NCBI GenBank assembly: GCA_024362935.1
Contig: JANCRA010000012.1
Span: forward strand, 1,302,001-1,366,000
From: Setophaga petechia
Taxonomy: Eukaryota; Chordata; Aves; Passeriformes; Parulidae
Length of the DNA stretch: 64,000 nt
Direction of reading: 5' to 3'
The stretch's first letter is position 1; every line of letters starts with the position of its first letter. Position numbers and translations under genes: made by a program. This document shows, one piece after another, positions 28,101 to 39,700 of this stretch. Under the pieces are notes generated by a model. The model made no database searches. It was not told where the DNA came from and saw only the letters and a program-made list of their open reading frames with translations.

Positions 28101-31100
28101 TATAAACTCTGTTTTGGTTGGACCAACAGGTTCCTTAAGGGTTAAATAGGTAGGTCAATCAATAGGTAAGTTTCTGGTAGCAAAAGAGACCTTAAAAACA
28201 TCTCTGGCAGATTCCTGAGATTCTGGCACAGAAAGCAATTGTAACTCTATTTTTACTTTGGTACAACATTCCTCAGACACCAAAAAATTAACAAGAAAAG
28301 GGTACATGATTCAATTCCCAGAAGCAGCTCATGTTTTTAGCAGTAACCTCATCAAATCAAAAAGAAAAAAAGGTAAAAATTAAAAAGGAGGAGAAGATAG
28401 AGAATACATTAAATATCTTTAGGTAATCAGAGGTGATTTAAAAAGCTATCTGATACAATGCAGAGCTCCTTTGTAGTCAGCTCCCTTGCTATCAGAACTG
28501 CTGAGCAGGGCTGTGCCAGTGTGCTCCATTCCAATAAACATGTTAGACTTGGAACTCTATTTCTATTCAAGCTTCTACCAAAAGCACTTCCATAAACTTT
28601 CACTGAATAACTTTTCTTCAGTATTTATTTGATTACAACAACTAAAAGAGTTTTCTGATTGAAGTTGACAGTTTTAGCAAATATTGCACTATGACAGCGC
28701 TTTTTTTGCTATTTCAGCAATCTGACAATGCTACGCTAAATGATTTAAGATCCAAAACCTTAATGTTTTGTGCAAGAAAAAGAAAGGCTTCTAGATTAAG
28801 TGACAGTGATATATGTAGTTATTAAAACATCGGGGAAAAAATTTCTGCAGAAAACATTAATTTAATCAGACAGTTTAATTCACAATGAAACTACTTAGGG
28901 CATGGTGATTTTCAGGTAGTGTCACAATGTACACTTTGACTAAAAAGTAATATATAAACCTAGAAGTAAGCCATACTCAAAGCTAAATTAAAACATGTCA
29001 AAACAATTAGAACACTCAGTATTCTCTGCACTTCTAACACGCTGTCCTACTAACATCCATGAAAGTTTTTTCATTCTTTCCAGATACAGAAACACAAATA
29101 TAGACTTCAGCAAACTCCATTACTTCTGCCAAAATGAGGTGTTAGTGTGTGTCTTTCCTTTCACTGTTAGGTGATGCTACTCAGAATATTCCTTCATCAG
29201 TGAAATCACCCTTTATCTAAAAAGCTATGTCTTATACATTATTTCCATTTCAGCACTTTATTAGAATGTAGACTGCACAAGATTCTGGGATATGGCTGTT
29301 GGGACAGGACTGGAGATCTGTACAGGTAACATCTCTTGTCTTCCTCTTGCTGGGTCAGAATGAACTTCAGAATTACAGAGACTCAATCTTTTAACAAGCT
29401 AATAAGAAGTAAAATTTTCTGGAGTAGTATTAGGTCATTAGTGATTACTCTCACATAATATATACGCCATATGTAGAACCACATTAAAAAAAAAAACAAA
29501 AACAAACCTCCTCTCAAACTGTTAAAGGACTGTGCAATTTCCATGAGAAAAAGACAGCACAAACCTCAAAATCTAGTTCTACAGGTAGAAAGAACAGATA
29601 TATTCCCAGATTTTTTACAAATTCACAGTCAACTTTGACAGGTTCTGACCTGCAGTTTCTAAACATGCAAAAAATTTTCCTAATATTTGTATGCTGCTTT
29701 GAAATTTAATGTTATATTAGTTTTCAAAATATAAAATAGTTTCCATTTAATCTTTAGCTAAAAAGATCTTGTAATTGCCTTGGGAATCAAAGCTATTTAC
29801 TTAAATTGGTGGATTTTGATGTCAACAGAAGTATATTGCATAAATCAATTATGAGATTCAAACAACATTTTTAAATAGCAAAACGAAATTCTATTTCCCT
29901 CATTCAGAAAGTGTGAAATACAGGAAATACAATATTTTCCTGATGGTTATTCTGTTATAGATCAAGAAAACTCTCAGGAGACAACATGGTCACTCACATT
30001 TTTTAGAAATTGCCAGCTCCTTCCCCTGGCTACTTTAGCTAAAGTTCCTATAGTACTGAACTTTAGGAAGATATGATATGGAAATTAAAAAATACTAAAA
30101 TCTGAAATGTTATGTAGCAAATAAACACTACCTTCTGGACCTTACTGAAGCAATTCTTTAATGGCTAAAAAATGGAGCTTTTTTCCAAACTCTGCTAGCT
30201 TCAGAAATCACCATTTCCTTATAATCATATTCTTCCAAAATTAAAATCTCATTTGAGATATGAGGGAAGCACCATGATGGTTCAGTTCACTGGGGAAGAA
30301 CAAACTGAAGTTCTAGAACACATTGGCTGTCTAAGGGTTGTTGCCTGTGGGTTGTAGCTTCTTATTCAGCTCTTTAGTAATGATCTTTTTATCTTCTAAT
30401 TGCTGCTCAGTGCCCTGTTCACCATTTGTATTTTTATCAGGACAAAACAGATTTGTTAGTTGAATTTAAAAAGATTCTGCAGCTTACATATTTAGCAAAT
30501 TAGTTCAGGCTTCCCCATCAAAATTGAGAATTACGTGGAATTGAGAAATCTGTATAAAGATTGTGATTTGCCCGGATGCCCCATCATTGGAGGTGTTCCA
30601 AATAAGCTGGGATAGGGCTTTGGAGCAATCTAAGGAGGTGAAATATGTCCCTGCCCATATCTCCCTCCCTATGACAAGAAGGTTGTAACTGGCTGATCTT
30701 TAAAGGTGTTTTCCAGCCCAAATTATTCTATGATTTAATGTGAATTCATATCACAAATGAAAAAGCACTAACATGAGCTCGTAATGCTTCATATTCTAAT
30801 TTTAATTTCATATTTGGCTAATATTGAAATATCAGTAAACTGATAGGTAGTCTTATAAAAAGACTGAGGTAATTGTTTTTATCTTGTTTTCCTTCTTTAG
30901 TGGTAAACAAACCCACAAGCTGACTTGTCTAAGTCTTTTCCTGGAGCTAATCAAAACAAACTTCTACCTCTGACAAAGCAAGACACCAGCACCAAATCAG
31001 TAAAAAACGCTGTATGCACAGTTTTGATTTTTTTAAAAAATCTTTTAGTGTAACTGTCTTTTAAGTGAATTTAATTATAAAATCTATCCTATCAAAATGT

Positions 31101-33819
31101 GAATAAAAATGGGTGACTTCTCTATTATCCATATTCATGATCCTTTGCTTGCTAGGTAAACAGCACTGATAAAAATAATTCCTTTTTTTCAATATTAGTG
31201 TGAGAAAGAATTTATAGAAGCAAATACTATAGATTTGAAGGGACTGAACAGACTATTTCCAATTTTAGGGATAGGCAGACCAAGACAAGACAAGAAGTCG
31301 ACATACATCTGTGAAGAACAATTCCTAAACCAAGAATTTATATTTCTATATGTTTTGGTGTTTTTTTACCCCATGGCGTATAATTTTTGCACAATCCTCT
31401 GCCATTTTTCCATATATGAAAACATTGATGCTGTTGATCTGGGAACACAAGTTATCCGAATCTGGAGGAAAAAAAGCAAAAGTGATTCCAATCACTATAC
31501 CTTCTCCAAAACATAACAGCAGTGGAAAGAGGTTTACAAAACAAGTTGATCTACAGTCTAGAATTTTTCAATTAATGTACAAACAGGAAATGTGCTAACT
31601 GCAGGTATATTGCTCAGTATACTCTTCATAAGAGGATTAAAATGAGTCTATTGTACACCAGTGTACAATTAAACAGAAATGAAAAAGATTTCCACTTGGA
31701 TAATTCAATATATAGTGTTAGATTAACAATAGACTCTATTGTAGAATCTATTATAAACTGAAGATATTCTAGGTCATAGAAATATTAATTAATAGCTTTC
31801 AGGAAGACTGAAGCAGAAATAATGTTATTATTTTTGGAGTTTTCTACTTTTTACTGTTTCAACAATTTAGATGTGCAAACTTCTGTTTCTATGGAGAATG
31901 TGCATGAACTCTCCTCTCCTGAACAGTCACTGAAATCAGCAAGACTCAGGGAGGTTAAGCATCCCTTTGAGAAACCTGGAGCCAGCAGGGAGACTGACTG
32001 AGGCCCCAACAATTCCATTCACCTCTGCTAACACCAGGCACGGGCAGCAGCACCAGGCAGCAGCTGCACACCCCAGGATGGCTGCTCAGGAGTCAGGAGG
32101 CTCAAAGGGAGCACATGATGATTCCTAGCCACTGTAAGGAATAAGCTGAGAATGAAATGAAAGGAAATGGAAAGTTCCTTGAATCTAACAGACTCCTGAC
32201 AAATGACCTCGTCCACCTACCTGACTGGAGGGGATGATAAACTTAAGATTTAAAAGGAACATATTACTTTTTCATATAATTTCATATCATGATGAACAAT
32301 TCAGGTCGTTCAAAGTGCTAATCTAGTTACTGCTATTTAAATACTTGAGTAGTCAGGTGAAATTTCCTTTTCTTAAATTGAAACAGAATGAAACACAAAT
32401 ATTTTGCCATTATTCAAAATACTGACCTACATTAAAGGTGCTCTTACAAAGTATATGCTATTTATATTAGATGTTAACTATTATGGGTGCAATTTTCTTG
32501 GTCCTTCTTATGATAAGCAGTTTGAAAATACACTATTAAAGCTATACATATAGCTAATACATTCCCAGGACAGTCTTTTAAAAAGTTATGCAACAAGAGG
32601 TCTACTGAAATATAAAGACTGCATTGGTTCTATTAACTTAAATGGCATAAGTTTAAGATAAACTTTCTTTTTAAGAAAATGAACAGTTTTAGAGATTATT
32701 TTAAATCTAACATTCTACTGAACACAAAAGCAGGAACTACTGATGTAGTACCACAAATTAAAAATGTATACTTAAATGTAGTACCTTGAACAACAACCTT
32801 GAAAAAGTCTGTTCCATCTCCGAGTTTTGTTAATGGGTAGGAAAGAGTAACTATTCCCTACAAAGCAAAAAATAAAATAAAATGTTGTGAATTAAGACTC
32901 TATGCTGCTAAGTTACTGCAATACTGATAACAGCTGAAACATCTGTAAGATAAAAAAGGCAGAATTTATGGAAGAAGCATAAATTGCCCTTTACATTCTT
33001 AACAAAAAAAGAAAAACCAACTGCTATGGATAGCAACAAAAATCAACATTCCTGAGATATAACAAAGCATGTATTACATGATAATATTATTTAGATTCCA
33101 CTGACTAGATGATAAACAATAAAACAGTAGCTATGGAACTATTCATATAACTTTTAGTTAGTAGTTTAGTAGTTACAAAAATAGCAAAAAAGACTAGAGT
33201 TTTAGCACAAAAGTGGAAAGGCATCTAAAGAGTTAGTGATCAAAATCTTAAGAGATACAGCAATTCCTCCAAAAACATTGGCAAAGGATTACAACATAAA
33301 CATCAGAACAAAATCTTAGTCAAGATATAATAGATGCATATGAAGGTAAAAAACCTTCTGTGGGAAAAAAAATACAGCTGTGAGAAGAGTCAGGTAAAGA
33401 GTCAGGTAAATCACAGTGATTTTACAGTACACATATTCAGTGTGAAACTTGACTTAAATGCTAGCAAATGCTTTTTAAACCAAATCAAGATAAAATATGC
33501 AGCAGGGAATTGTTACTCCAGAGGCCTTCCAGAGTAAAATTTGTCCTACAACATGCTACTTGAGGAGTAATCTAAATCAAATTCAACAAGATTTTACTAT
33601 CTGTTTTATAAAGAAATAATATCACTCCACAAAACCTCAGCATTATTTACAAATGCTGATTTCCAAAATAATTTGATAAATTAACCTCCTTAACAAAACT
33701 CATTAGTCTTGTCTGTGAAAAGCAGGAACTTACCTGTTAAAATCAGAAAGGTTTCTCACTTCTTTTCAAAATTACAGCTTTGTTTAAAATGTCGCTATAT
33801 ATATACACACACACACATA

Positions 33820-33856
<37 letters not shown>

Positions 33857-36768
33857 GTTCTTGCTGAGATTGTCTTGAATTGTATTCACAGGTAAATAAA
33901 AGGCTACAGATTTTTCCTTGTAATAAAGTCTTTGCAATGAAACAGTCATACAGTCATCTCAGGAACACTCAACATTTACCTACATATTTTTTTCTTAGTA
34001 AGAAATCTCGAACTGCACCAGCACACTATTTAAAAGTGAAACTTATTAATGCGATAGTGGTTGCTTTTTAACCATCTTTACTTTTTATTTTTCCTTTTAC
34101 ATCCCAGTATCTTCCAAAGAGTTTTCAAATTCTGGGACCACATTCTTTGCTATGTTTTGGCCCCTCCACTTTCCTTTGTATCTCAAACACATACACTATA
34201 GTAGGTGTTAGTACAGCTCTGTTCCCCAGCTACTGCCCATTTCCTCATACTGCCCCACTGCCTTCCCCCCGCTTGCCTGAAACTCTTGAGCTCCAAACTT
34301 CAAAAGAACCCACCTTAGTAAAACTTGCTCAAATTGGCTCTTCTCTCACAAATTCTGCACTGCTCATTGAGCTCAGAGGCAGACATTTTCTGAAAGGGTT
34401 TTTCCAAAACCCTTGACATTCCATATGCCACTAGACAGACTCTCAAACCCACCCCGTACAATTCTTCTGCTGCATGTGTCTCCTTCCTTATAACGCCTCA
34501 CTCCCTCAGTTTGGTTCTATAGCTGATTTGGCAGCTGATTTTAAGGTTTGGTTCAGATTTGCCACAGCAAAACATAGAGAATTATGAACTAAGAGAAGAA
34601 GGCATCATGTTTAGTTAACAGACTGAGGAGGTAAAAACATTGCTTGTGCCGTTTTTCCACAAATTTGAAACCTGCAGTTTTCAAAGAGGTATCAGGAAGA
34701 TAAAAACGCAGAAGAATGAAAGGACTGAGGCACACAAGTCAGACAGAAGCATCCCAAATGTTTTTTGTGGCTTTTACCAGAACACGGTTCATAAAAATCC
34801 TCTTCTGCCCTTCCCTCCTTGTCAAAGCAGAACCTGATCCCTATTTTGGCAGGTCTAGAGTGACAGTGTGCCACCACTAAGATAACCTAACATCAGTGCA
34901 TTCTAAGGTTCACTTCAAGCTCAGCCTGCAGAACTGGATTTTCCTTCACATTTAATGGTGCATTAACACCAGCTTTATCAGCTCTCCAGTTGTGCTGTTT
35001 ATGCCAAGCTGTTTTAGCCACCTACTAATCCATGTCAGCAGCAGCATGAAGTTCTCTTAACATAAGGCAGAAGTCTGAGAAAGACATTCTACATACTTTC
35101 CCTTTCAGAATCAGCTACAGCACTGCATATATGCTTTAAATCATAGTCTGGTAGTAATCACCCTGCTTTCCAAATGGAAACATGTATTTTGGCAGAAACA
35201 TTTTCTAATTTATAAAGCATTTTTGTTTCCTTCATCACTTTCTTCTAAACAAGAATCCCTGTTCTTCCATGTCAGGGCTGCTTGCAGACACAGCTCTTCA
35301 AAGCAGGAAGGTCTATGTATTGTGCAGGTGAACAGGGGCAAGAAACCACCCCCTGAGGAATAAACCCTGTTTGCTAGCAGCAGTGGCTATTGACATTTCC
35401 ATTTGTTCCTTTACAGGACCTGAGGGAGGCTGAATCATTCTCAATCAAATCACCTCCTACACCACTCAACTGCTGCCTGCTTCCAAACAGGGCAGTTCTG
35501 CTCCTTCACTATACCGAAGTGCACCACTCCCGGCATCAATCTGACACCACAATGATCCAGTGCAGAGTGACAGCAGCAGAAAATTATCCTCTCTCCAGCA
35601 ATATGGATGGTCTTCTGCCAGTTTCCTTCTCATAAATGGACTCAATCACAGGGTCACATAAGCACTAGATTTGGAACTGAGAATATACAGCTGTGCTAGC
35701 AAAAATGTTTCTTTCAGATACAGAAAAAACGAATCAGTTCAGCTCATATTTTTAAAATGTTTGTGCTATTTTTTGAAGGATTCAAGACAACTTATGTTTT
35801 CTAGAGAACCAAGTTTCCTTAATTCCCCCCCCACCCTTTTTTAATTAATAGATTGAAAGAAAACTTGGGTTAATGCTGATTTCCTGATACATAAGCATCA
35901 GAGATGCCTAAAATGATTCTCAGAGCCACAGACAAAAAAAAAGTTAAACAGGATAGAAAAAGACCACACTCAAAAACTGATGCTGCATTTTACAGAGAAT
36001 ACTTATTTTAGGCATGAAAAAGGTTATTTCTACATTTCATTAGCATAGCAGGATTGTACTTCCAATCTGAAATACATTTGGGATTACTGTCAAATATAAG
36101 TGCACACTTGGTAATGATAAAAAAGACTAATTGTGTTTTGATGCTGGTAGTTGCTACAAACAACACTTTTCATAAAACTGGATATTGCGTAATTTCATAC
36201 AAAAGGAGAACTACTTTAGAAAGCTTTTTAGTTACTCTGAAATCTGATCTTTAACAGGATTGGGGTGCTTATTACTATTTCTTTTAAACAATATACCACT
36301 TAACCTCCCCCAATCCCTCCATTCGCAGCAAAACATTCCGCATATTAATGTGTCTTTAAATTGGTCCACAGTTTAAAAACTCTGAAAAGAGAAACTCCTA
36401 CAAAATTTTAGTCTGATAACGTAAGAGAAAGGGACAGGACTGCAAATCAATGAAGAAAATAGCAACATGCAATGAAGTTCAAGAAGGTCATAATTTTTCA
36501 CTGCTTGAAGATATGCGCCAGATGAACACAAGGATACACAGTTGCAGAAAGTCACCAAGTGAGATGGAATACGAAAGAAAGCACCTTGATAATGTAACAG
36601 GAGCTATTTCAAAGCAAGGCAAAATTTTTTTACTGGTCAGTTTACCTGAATGTATTTGTTGGTATAATCACTCCCTTCTTGCAAATGTTTTAAATTCTCC
36701 TTCTGCAAATGGCTTGGTAGTGGAGTCTCAGATTGTCCCTCAATGATCTTCAGCAATTGAACAGGCAT
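4043..36768 (-). CDS. POT1: POT1, protection of telomeres 1 (3' part beyond window)
   Basis: This is the single-stranded telomeric DNA-binding subunit of shelterin, acting in the nucleus at the 3' overhang. Nine minus-strand coding exons join in frame: 36768-36646, 32857-32785, 31461-31370, 27629-27519, 25649-25602, 24450-24336, 17406-17276, 8486-8196 and 4198-4043 (1140 nt, 380 codons). Residues 155-380 align with human POT1 from about residue 9 to 234, an offset of 146. OB1 shows [21 protein letters not shown] and [10 protein letters not shown]2 begins around FFDLTCQL and continues through VWDGT and ILVYDNH. The first 149 residues form an N-terminal extension absent from mammalian POT1. An offset of 146 on the 634-residue human protein predicts about 780 residues, close to the 778 I recall for chicken POT1. 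The exon matching the mammalian N-terminus has no in-frame ATG, so the upstream start is needed. The remaining exons lie left of position 1. Confidence 0.95.
4199..8195 (-). other. POT1 intron
   Basis: Holds the SINE at 4505-4640, a small ATATAC hairpin near 4757-4780 and an (AAT)n run near 6639. Nothing else recognised. Confidence 0.75.
4505..4640 (-). mobile_element. tRNA-Ile-derived SINE with CR1-like tail (TguSINE1 type)
   Basis: Read on the minus strand, the head resembles tRNA-Ile. It has a degenerate A box (CTCAGTTGAC), then AGAGCATGGTGCT and a B box GGTTCAATCCC at 4588-4578. It continues into a CR1-like 3' tail (GATGATCTTTGTGGGTCCCTTCCAGCTC complement region at 4517-4545). The substitutions in the anticodon arm rule out a functional tRNA. 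This composite is typical of songbird genomes. Confidence 0.8.
8196..8486 (-). CDS. POT1: POT1 coding exon, end of OB1 and start of OB2
   Basis: This 291-nt exon (97 codons, phase 0 to 0) has a ttttattacag acceptor and a taaag|gtagac donor. It encodes [20 protein letters not shown] through [10 protein letters not shown]89 and Q94 of the human protein are conserved, while human K90 corresponds to Asn. The [10 protein letters not shown] segment and [16 protein letters not shown] are strongly POT1-like. Confidence 0.98.
8487..17275 (-). other. POT1 intron, 8.8 kb
   Basis: Holds a CR1 tail at 13490-13585. Short open frames here show no recognisable protein. Otherwise plain AT-rich sequence. Confidence 0.75.
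13490..13585 (+). mobile_element. CR1 LINE 3' end
   Basis: The text GGCATGGTGGTATTTGGTCA, then a GACCTTGAAGGT-like segment and a terminal GATTCTCTGATTCTGTC match the CR1 3' terminus with its short 8-bp-type repeats. It is 5'-truncated, as most CR1 copies are. Confidence 0.75.
17276..17406 (-). CDS. POT1: POT1 coding exon, core of OB1
   Basis: This 131-nt exon (phase 1 to 0) has a ttttacag acceptor and an ataaag|gtatgt donor. It completes the Asp corresponding to human D42 and continues [23 protein letters not shown] and [10 protein letters not shown]. The aromatic residue corresponding to human F62, which stacks on telomeric DNA, is present in LFSGN. Confidence 0.97.
17407..24335 (-). other. 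POT1 intron, 6.9 kb
   Basis: Plain AT-rich intron that splits OB1 between its two halves. A short (AAAT)n run lies near 20047. No other feature recognised. Confidence 0.75.
24336..24450 (-). CDS. POT1: POT1 coding exon, first half of OB1
   Basis: This 115-nt exon runs from phase 0 to phase 1, with a ccttttcag acceptor and an aactg|gtatgt donor. It encodes [17 protein letters not shown] through PPYISKGT. It matches human POT1 residues from about 4 to 41, including the counterparts of F31 and Y36. There is no Met in this exon, so the mammalian start position cannot be used. Confidence 0.96.
24451..25601 (-). other. POT1 intron, 1.2 kb
   Basis: AT-rich intron with nothing recognisable. Confidence 0.75.
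25602..25649 (-). CDS. POT1: POT1 48-nt linker exon
   Basis: This short exon (16 codons, phase 0 to 0) has a ctccacag acceptor and a consensus donor (gtg|gtgagt). It encodes [16 protein letters not shown], a flexible Thr/Ala/Ser-rich linker just before the part shared with mammals. Because it is symmetric in phase, skipping it would keep the frame. Confidence 0.83.
25650..27518 (-). other. POT1 intron, 1.9 kb
   Basis: Contains a GC-richer patch at about 26230-26400 of unknown origin and a short (ATC)n run near 26770. No gene seen. Confidence 0.7.
27519..27629 (-). CDS. POT1: POT1 coding exon, N-terminal extension
   Basis: This 111-nt exon (37 codons, phase 0 to 0) lies between a ccccatag acceptor and a tttat|gtatgt donor. 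It encodes [18 protein letters not shown], then an acidic stretch with [15 protein letters not shown] and STIY. The first part would complete the extra OB-like barrel; the rest looks like a linker. Confidence 0.87.
27630..31369 (-). other. POT1 intron, 3.7 kb
   Basis: Holds the CR1 tail at 30565-30737; otherwise plain. Confidence 0.75.
30565..30737 (+). mobile_element. CR1 LINE 3' end
   Basis: It contains GGATAGGGCTTTGGAGCAAT, TGTCCCTGCCCAT and CTGATCTTTAAAGGTGTTTT, and ends in ATTATTCTATGATTT. These are in CR1 order and orientation. The copy is truncated and diverged, and lies in a POT1 intron. Confidence 0.85.
31370..31461 (-). CDS. POT1: POT1 coding exon, N-terminal extension
   Basis: This 92-nt exon has a cctccag acceptor and an atggg|gtaaaa donor, phase 1 to phase 0. 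The split Asp codon (g|at) is completed here. It encodes residues 66-96, including [15 protein letters not shown] and one Met (M85). NVFIYG occupies the place of the LTCSLFSG strand of OB1, and IIRHGE that of IYKVGD. Confidence 0.87.
31462..32784 (-). other. POT1 intron, 1.3 kb
   Basis: A GC-richer patch at about 31960-32130 stands out, with repeated CAGCAGC-type words. I do not recognise it. Confidence 0.65.
32785..32857 (-). CDS. POT1: POT1 coding exon, N-terminal extension
   Basis: This 73-nt exon has a gctttgtag acceptor and a caag|gtac donor, entering in phase 0 and leaving in phase 1. It encodes [20 protein letters not shown] and then VVVQ (residues 42-65). The G-I-V start, the P and the GTD-aromatic motif correspond to GVVKFF, PP and GTDY of OB1. 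Confidence rests on consensus splice sites and perfect frame joining on both sides. Confidence 0.87.
32858..36645 (-). other. POT1 intron, 3.8 kb
   Basis: Holds the AT/AC microsatellite at 33795-33853. A C-rich stretch near 34140-34300 is open in one frame but resembles no protein I know. Confidence 0.7.
33795..33853. repeat. AT/AC dinucleotide microsatellite
   Basis: This run has TATA repeats, then (AC)n, then a long (AT)n. It lies in the POT1 intron between the start-codon exon and the next one. Confidence 0.95.
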
Positions 36769-36779
36769 AGCTGCTTTAT
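36646..36779 (-). CDS. POT1: POT1 exon with start codon
   Basis: The acceptor (tttgtttag) precedes 36779 and the donor (cag|gtaaa) follows 36646. ATG is at 36768-36766, with G at -3 and C at +4. The 41 codons begin [11 protein letters not shown] and end TNKYIQ in phase 0. If spliced to the UTR exon at 40147-40232, the reading frame upstream of this ATG meets an in-frame TGA with no earlier in-frame ATG, which supports this start. The residues are polar and linker-like, apart from the last few, which open the extra OB-like domain. Confidence 0.85.
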
Positions 36780-39700
36780 CTAAACAAAAATAATGAAAAG
36801 AGTCCTGAAGCTCCTCATTTTGTTCAAATTAAGAGTTACTAGAAGTTGCGTCTTACTCAGAAGGGGAATATTTACCTATTTCATAACAAGAGAGTTTAAT
36901 GATGTAAAACTAAGAATTTTCAGAAGGATTAGCCTCATCTCTTAGTACCACACACAGCAAGAAGAAAGTAACATTTCCTTGGCAATAGACAACCATCCAA
37001 ATTACTTGATTTTTCAAACATTCCAAAATACCATATATGGCAATAAAATATTATTTTACATATAAATAAATAAATACATATAAATGCAAAGGGTAATGTA
37101 AACAGTGTTAGTATTTAATGTACAGATATAATATTTTACGTACAGAAATACAGATAAAAACCACGCAAGACTTTGAATGACTCCTTCCCTAGCACAAGGT
37201 CATGGACAAGCAGCCCATATTCAGTTTTTTCCCTGTAAGAAAATCTGACTGCAAGAAATTAAAACATTTTTCACTTTAACTTACAATAAACAACAGGTGC
37301 TTATGTACAGATTGAAAAAAATTCATCAATGAATCAAGAAAAAATAAAGATAGTAAGAATGGTATCTACAGATGCTAAGCATGGAAGGCACTTGGAACAA
37401 AGGTAAGAAATGTATGACTGTGTCATCTATGGTCTGCCCTCATTGTAACAAAAGTCAATGAAATAAATTACTAGTGACAGCGTTATAATGTTGAGAATAG
37501 GGGAGAGGAAGAGTAGTCTATTGCAGTGAAGTTACATGTAAGAGAAATAGAAAAAAGTGACCTAGCAATAAGTAGCTATTGCTGTATTTTCTCATTACAT
37601 TGTCATCTCATTTCTTCTGGGGATATCTTTGTCTTTGCAGTATAATTTTTATTTCAAGTGGGTATCTAAAAAAAGTGGCAACATTATCAATCCTCTGTTT
37701 GCAGTAAGTTTCAATAAACTAAGCAAAAAACAATTTCTGTTTTCTGAAAGTCCAGATGGCAGTATTATAGCCACAGCCCTAATTTCCAACAGTTTTAGTA
37801 ATTTTTATATGATAGTAAAGAACAGGAAAGAAATTACTTCCTGTAGTTTTGAATGGACACAAAAACTTGGTAATCTACTCAGAAAAAGCTTAAACTACAT
37901 TTCAATTACAGTTCAAAAGAGCTTTTGCAGTGCTGTGTAGACTGAATTCCTACAAAATATTCAGTTATAATTAAATGGAATTGGGAAACCATTGCGAAAT
38001 GAATTATAAGTTACAAACATAAATCAACACATACAGGTGCAGAGAGCAAAATTATTCACATTCTTTTAAAAAGTACCTTATTCTTCAGAAAAATAAAAAA
38101 TCCACCTTATTGTTACTCCAGAATCCAAAGATATCAGCACTAATAACTCGTGACTATTTCTCTTGTGAGCAAGCCTTCTTTCTCCTTCCCCATTTACAGC
38201 AAACTCCCCAGTGTTGTTATTCTCGTCTAACAGATATAAGCAAGAAATCACAGTCACTCACAATATATCAATAAAATACTTTGGTTTGAGGATGTCTCAG
38301 CTGCAATGGCACATATAGAGTGACTAGCTTTTGTTTTTTCCTATTTCCAATTTACATGAGGAGGAAGGATGCAGAAATGAAGCATTATGAACGGACCACA
38401 ATCCCCATCCTCTGTCCCCTGCACTGCTCAGGGTAGAGAAATTGGAGTGGAGCTAAGCCCAGAAAATGGGAGAGGTGGGGGAAAGGTCTTTAGACTTGTT
38501 CTTATTTGTCATTATCCTACCTTGGTTTGATGACCAGTAACTTAAATTACTTTGAGTCTCTTTTGTCCATGTAAATGGTGAGTGATCTCCCTGTCTCAAC
38601 CTGCAAGTTTTCAGTTGTATTTTCTCTTCCCTGTCCTCCTGAGGGGAATGATAAGAGCAGCTTTGGCAGGCACCTGTCTTCCAGCCAGGGTCATCCTATG
38701 AAAGCACAGAGCTGGGAGGTACAGCACCAGACAGGTTTCAATTTCTGCTTGAGCTGAAGCAGAAGTAAAAGCTTGCTACAAAGGTGCAGATGTTGTTCCT
38801 GCTTTGACTAGTGAGGTATTAGAAGTTAGAACTTCTGTAAGATGTTACTAAATGAAGCTAAAAAATGCCTTTATCTGTATGTTTTCAAACACACACCACG
38901 ACAGCAGTGTCATTAGCTTACCAGCATTTCAAGTCTCTAGTGAAAAGAGCAACTGGAAGATTTACACAGCTTTTCAGTTCAAAATATCTACTTCCCACTT
39001 TATTCTAGCAGACTGAGAAGCTGATCTATTCCACCTACAAAGAGTCAACTTCAAAGTTAATCAGCAATATTGATCTTCACCCAGCAACTGTATAATGAGC
39101 CAGGGAGATATACAACGTAACAGATTAACTATTTTTTTATCCTGTTTCTATCTGTTACACTACTTCAGCAATTAAAAATAGATTTTTCTGTTTGTTTTTT
39201 TAATTTCCCCGTGAAGATGTCTTAACAATGCACAGCATTGTAAATAACATTCCAGTAGAAAACAAGTGGAATGTTTTTACAGCTCTTAAACTCCTACATA
39301 TATAAAACTAAGGTCATGTGTTCTAACTGCTAATCTCTGAAGCTTTCAGATTCTTGTTCCCAGCAATTAAAAAGCAAAGTTCTAAGAGTTATGAAAGTAA
39401 ATTTTCCAAAACAAACTGATAAGAGCGTTGGCTTTCAAAATCCTCATGAAGATATTGTTAGTGCCGTCCTTGGTGTTCCCAACTCTTCTGGAGAGCAACT
39501 CAGCGCAAGTAAGTAAGTCTGTCAAATACCTTTGCTGCTCTCAAAAGCCTGACAGGAACAATTTCAACTTGAGCCTAAGAAGCCCGCAAATGGTGTAAAC
39601 AGAGCTGTACATAAGGATGGATATTGAAAAAAATCCCCAAACAAAACCAACAGAGACTGCAAGAAAAGCAGACAGCAGCACGGGACACTCCTTGAAGAAA

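Noticed and set aside
31235..31598. Plus-strand open frames over 31235-31598
   Set aside because: They are shadows of the minus-strand POT1 exon at 31461-31370.
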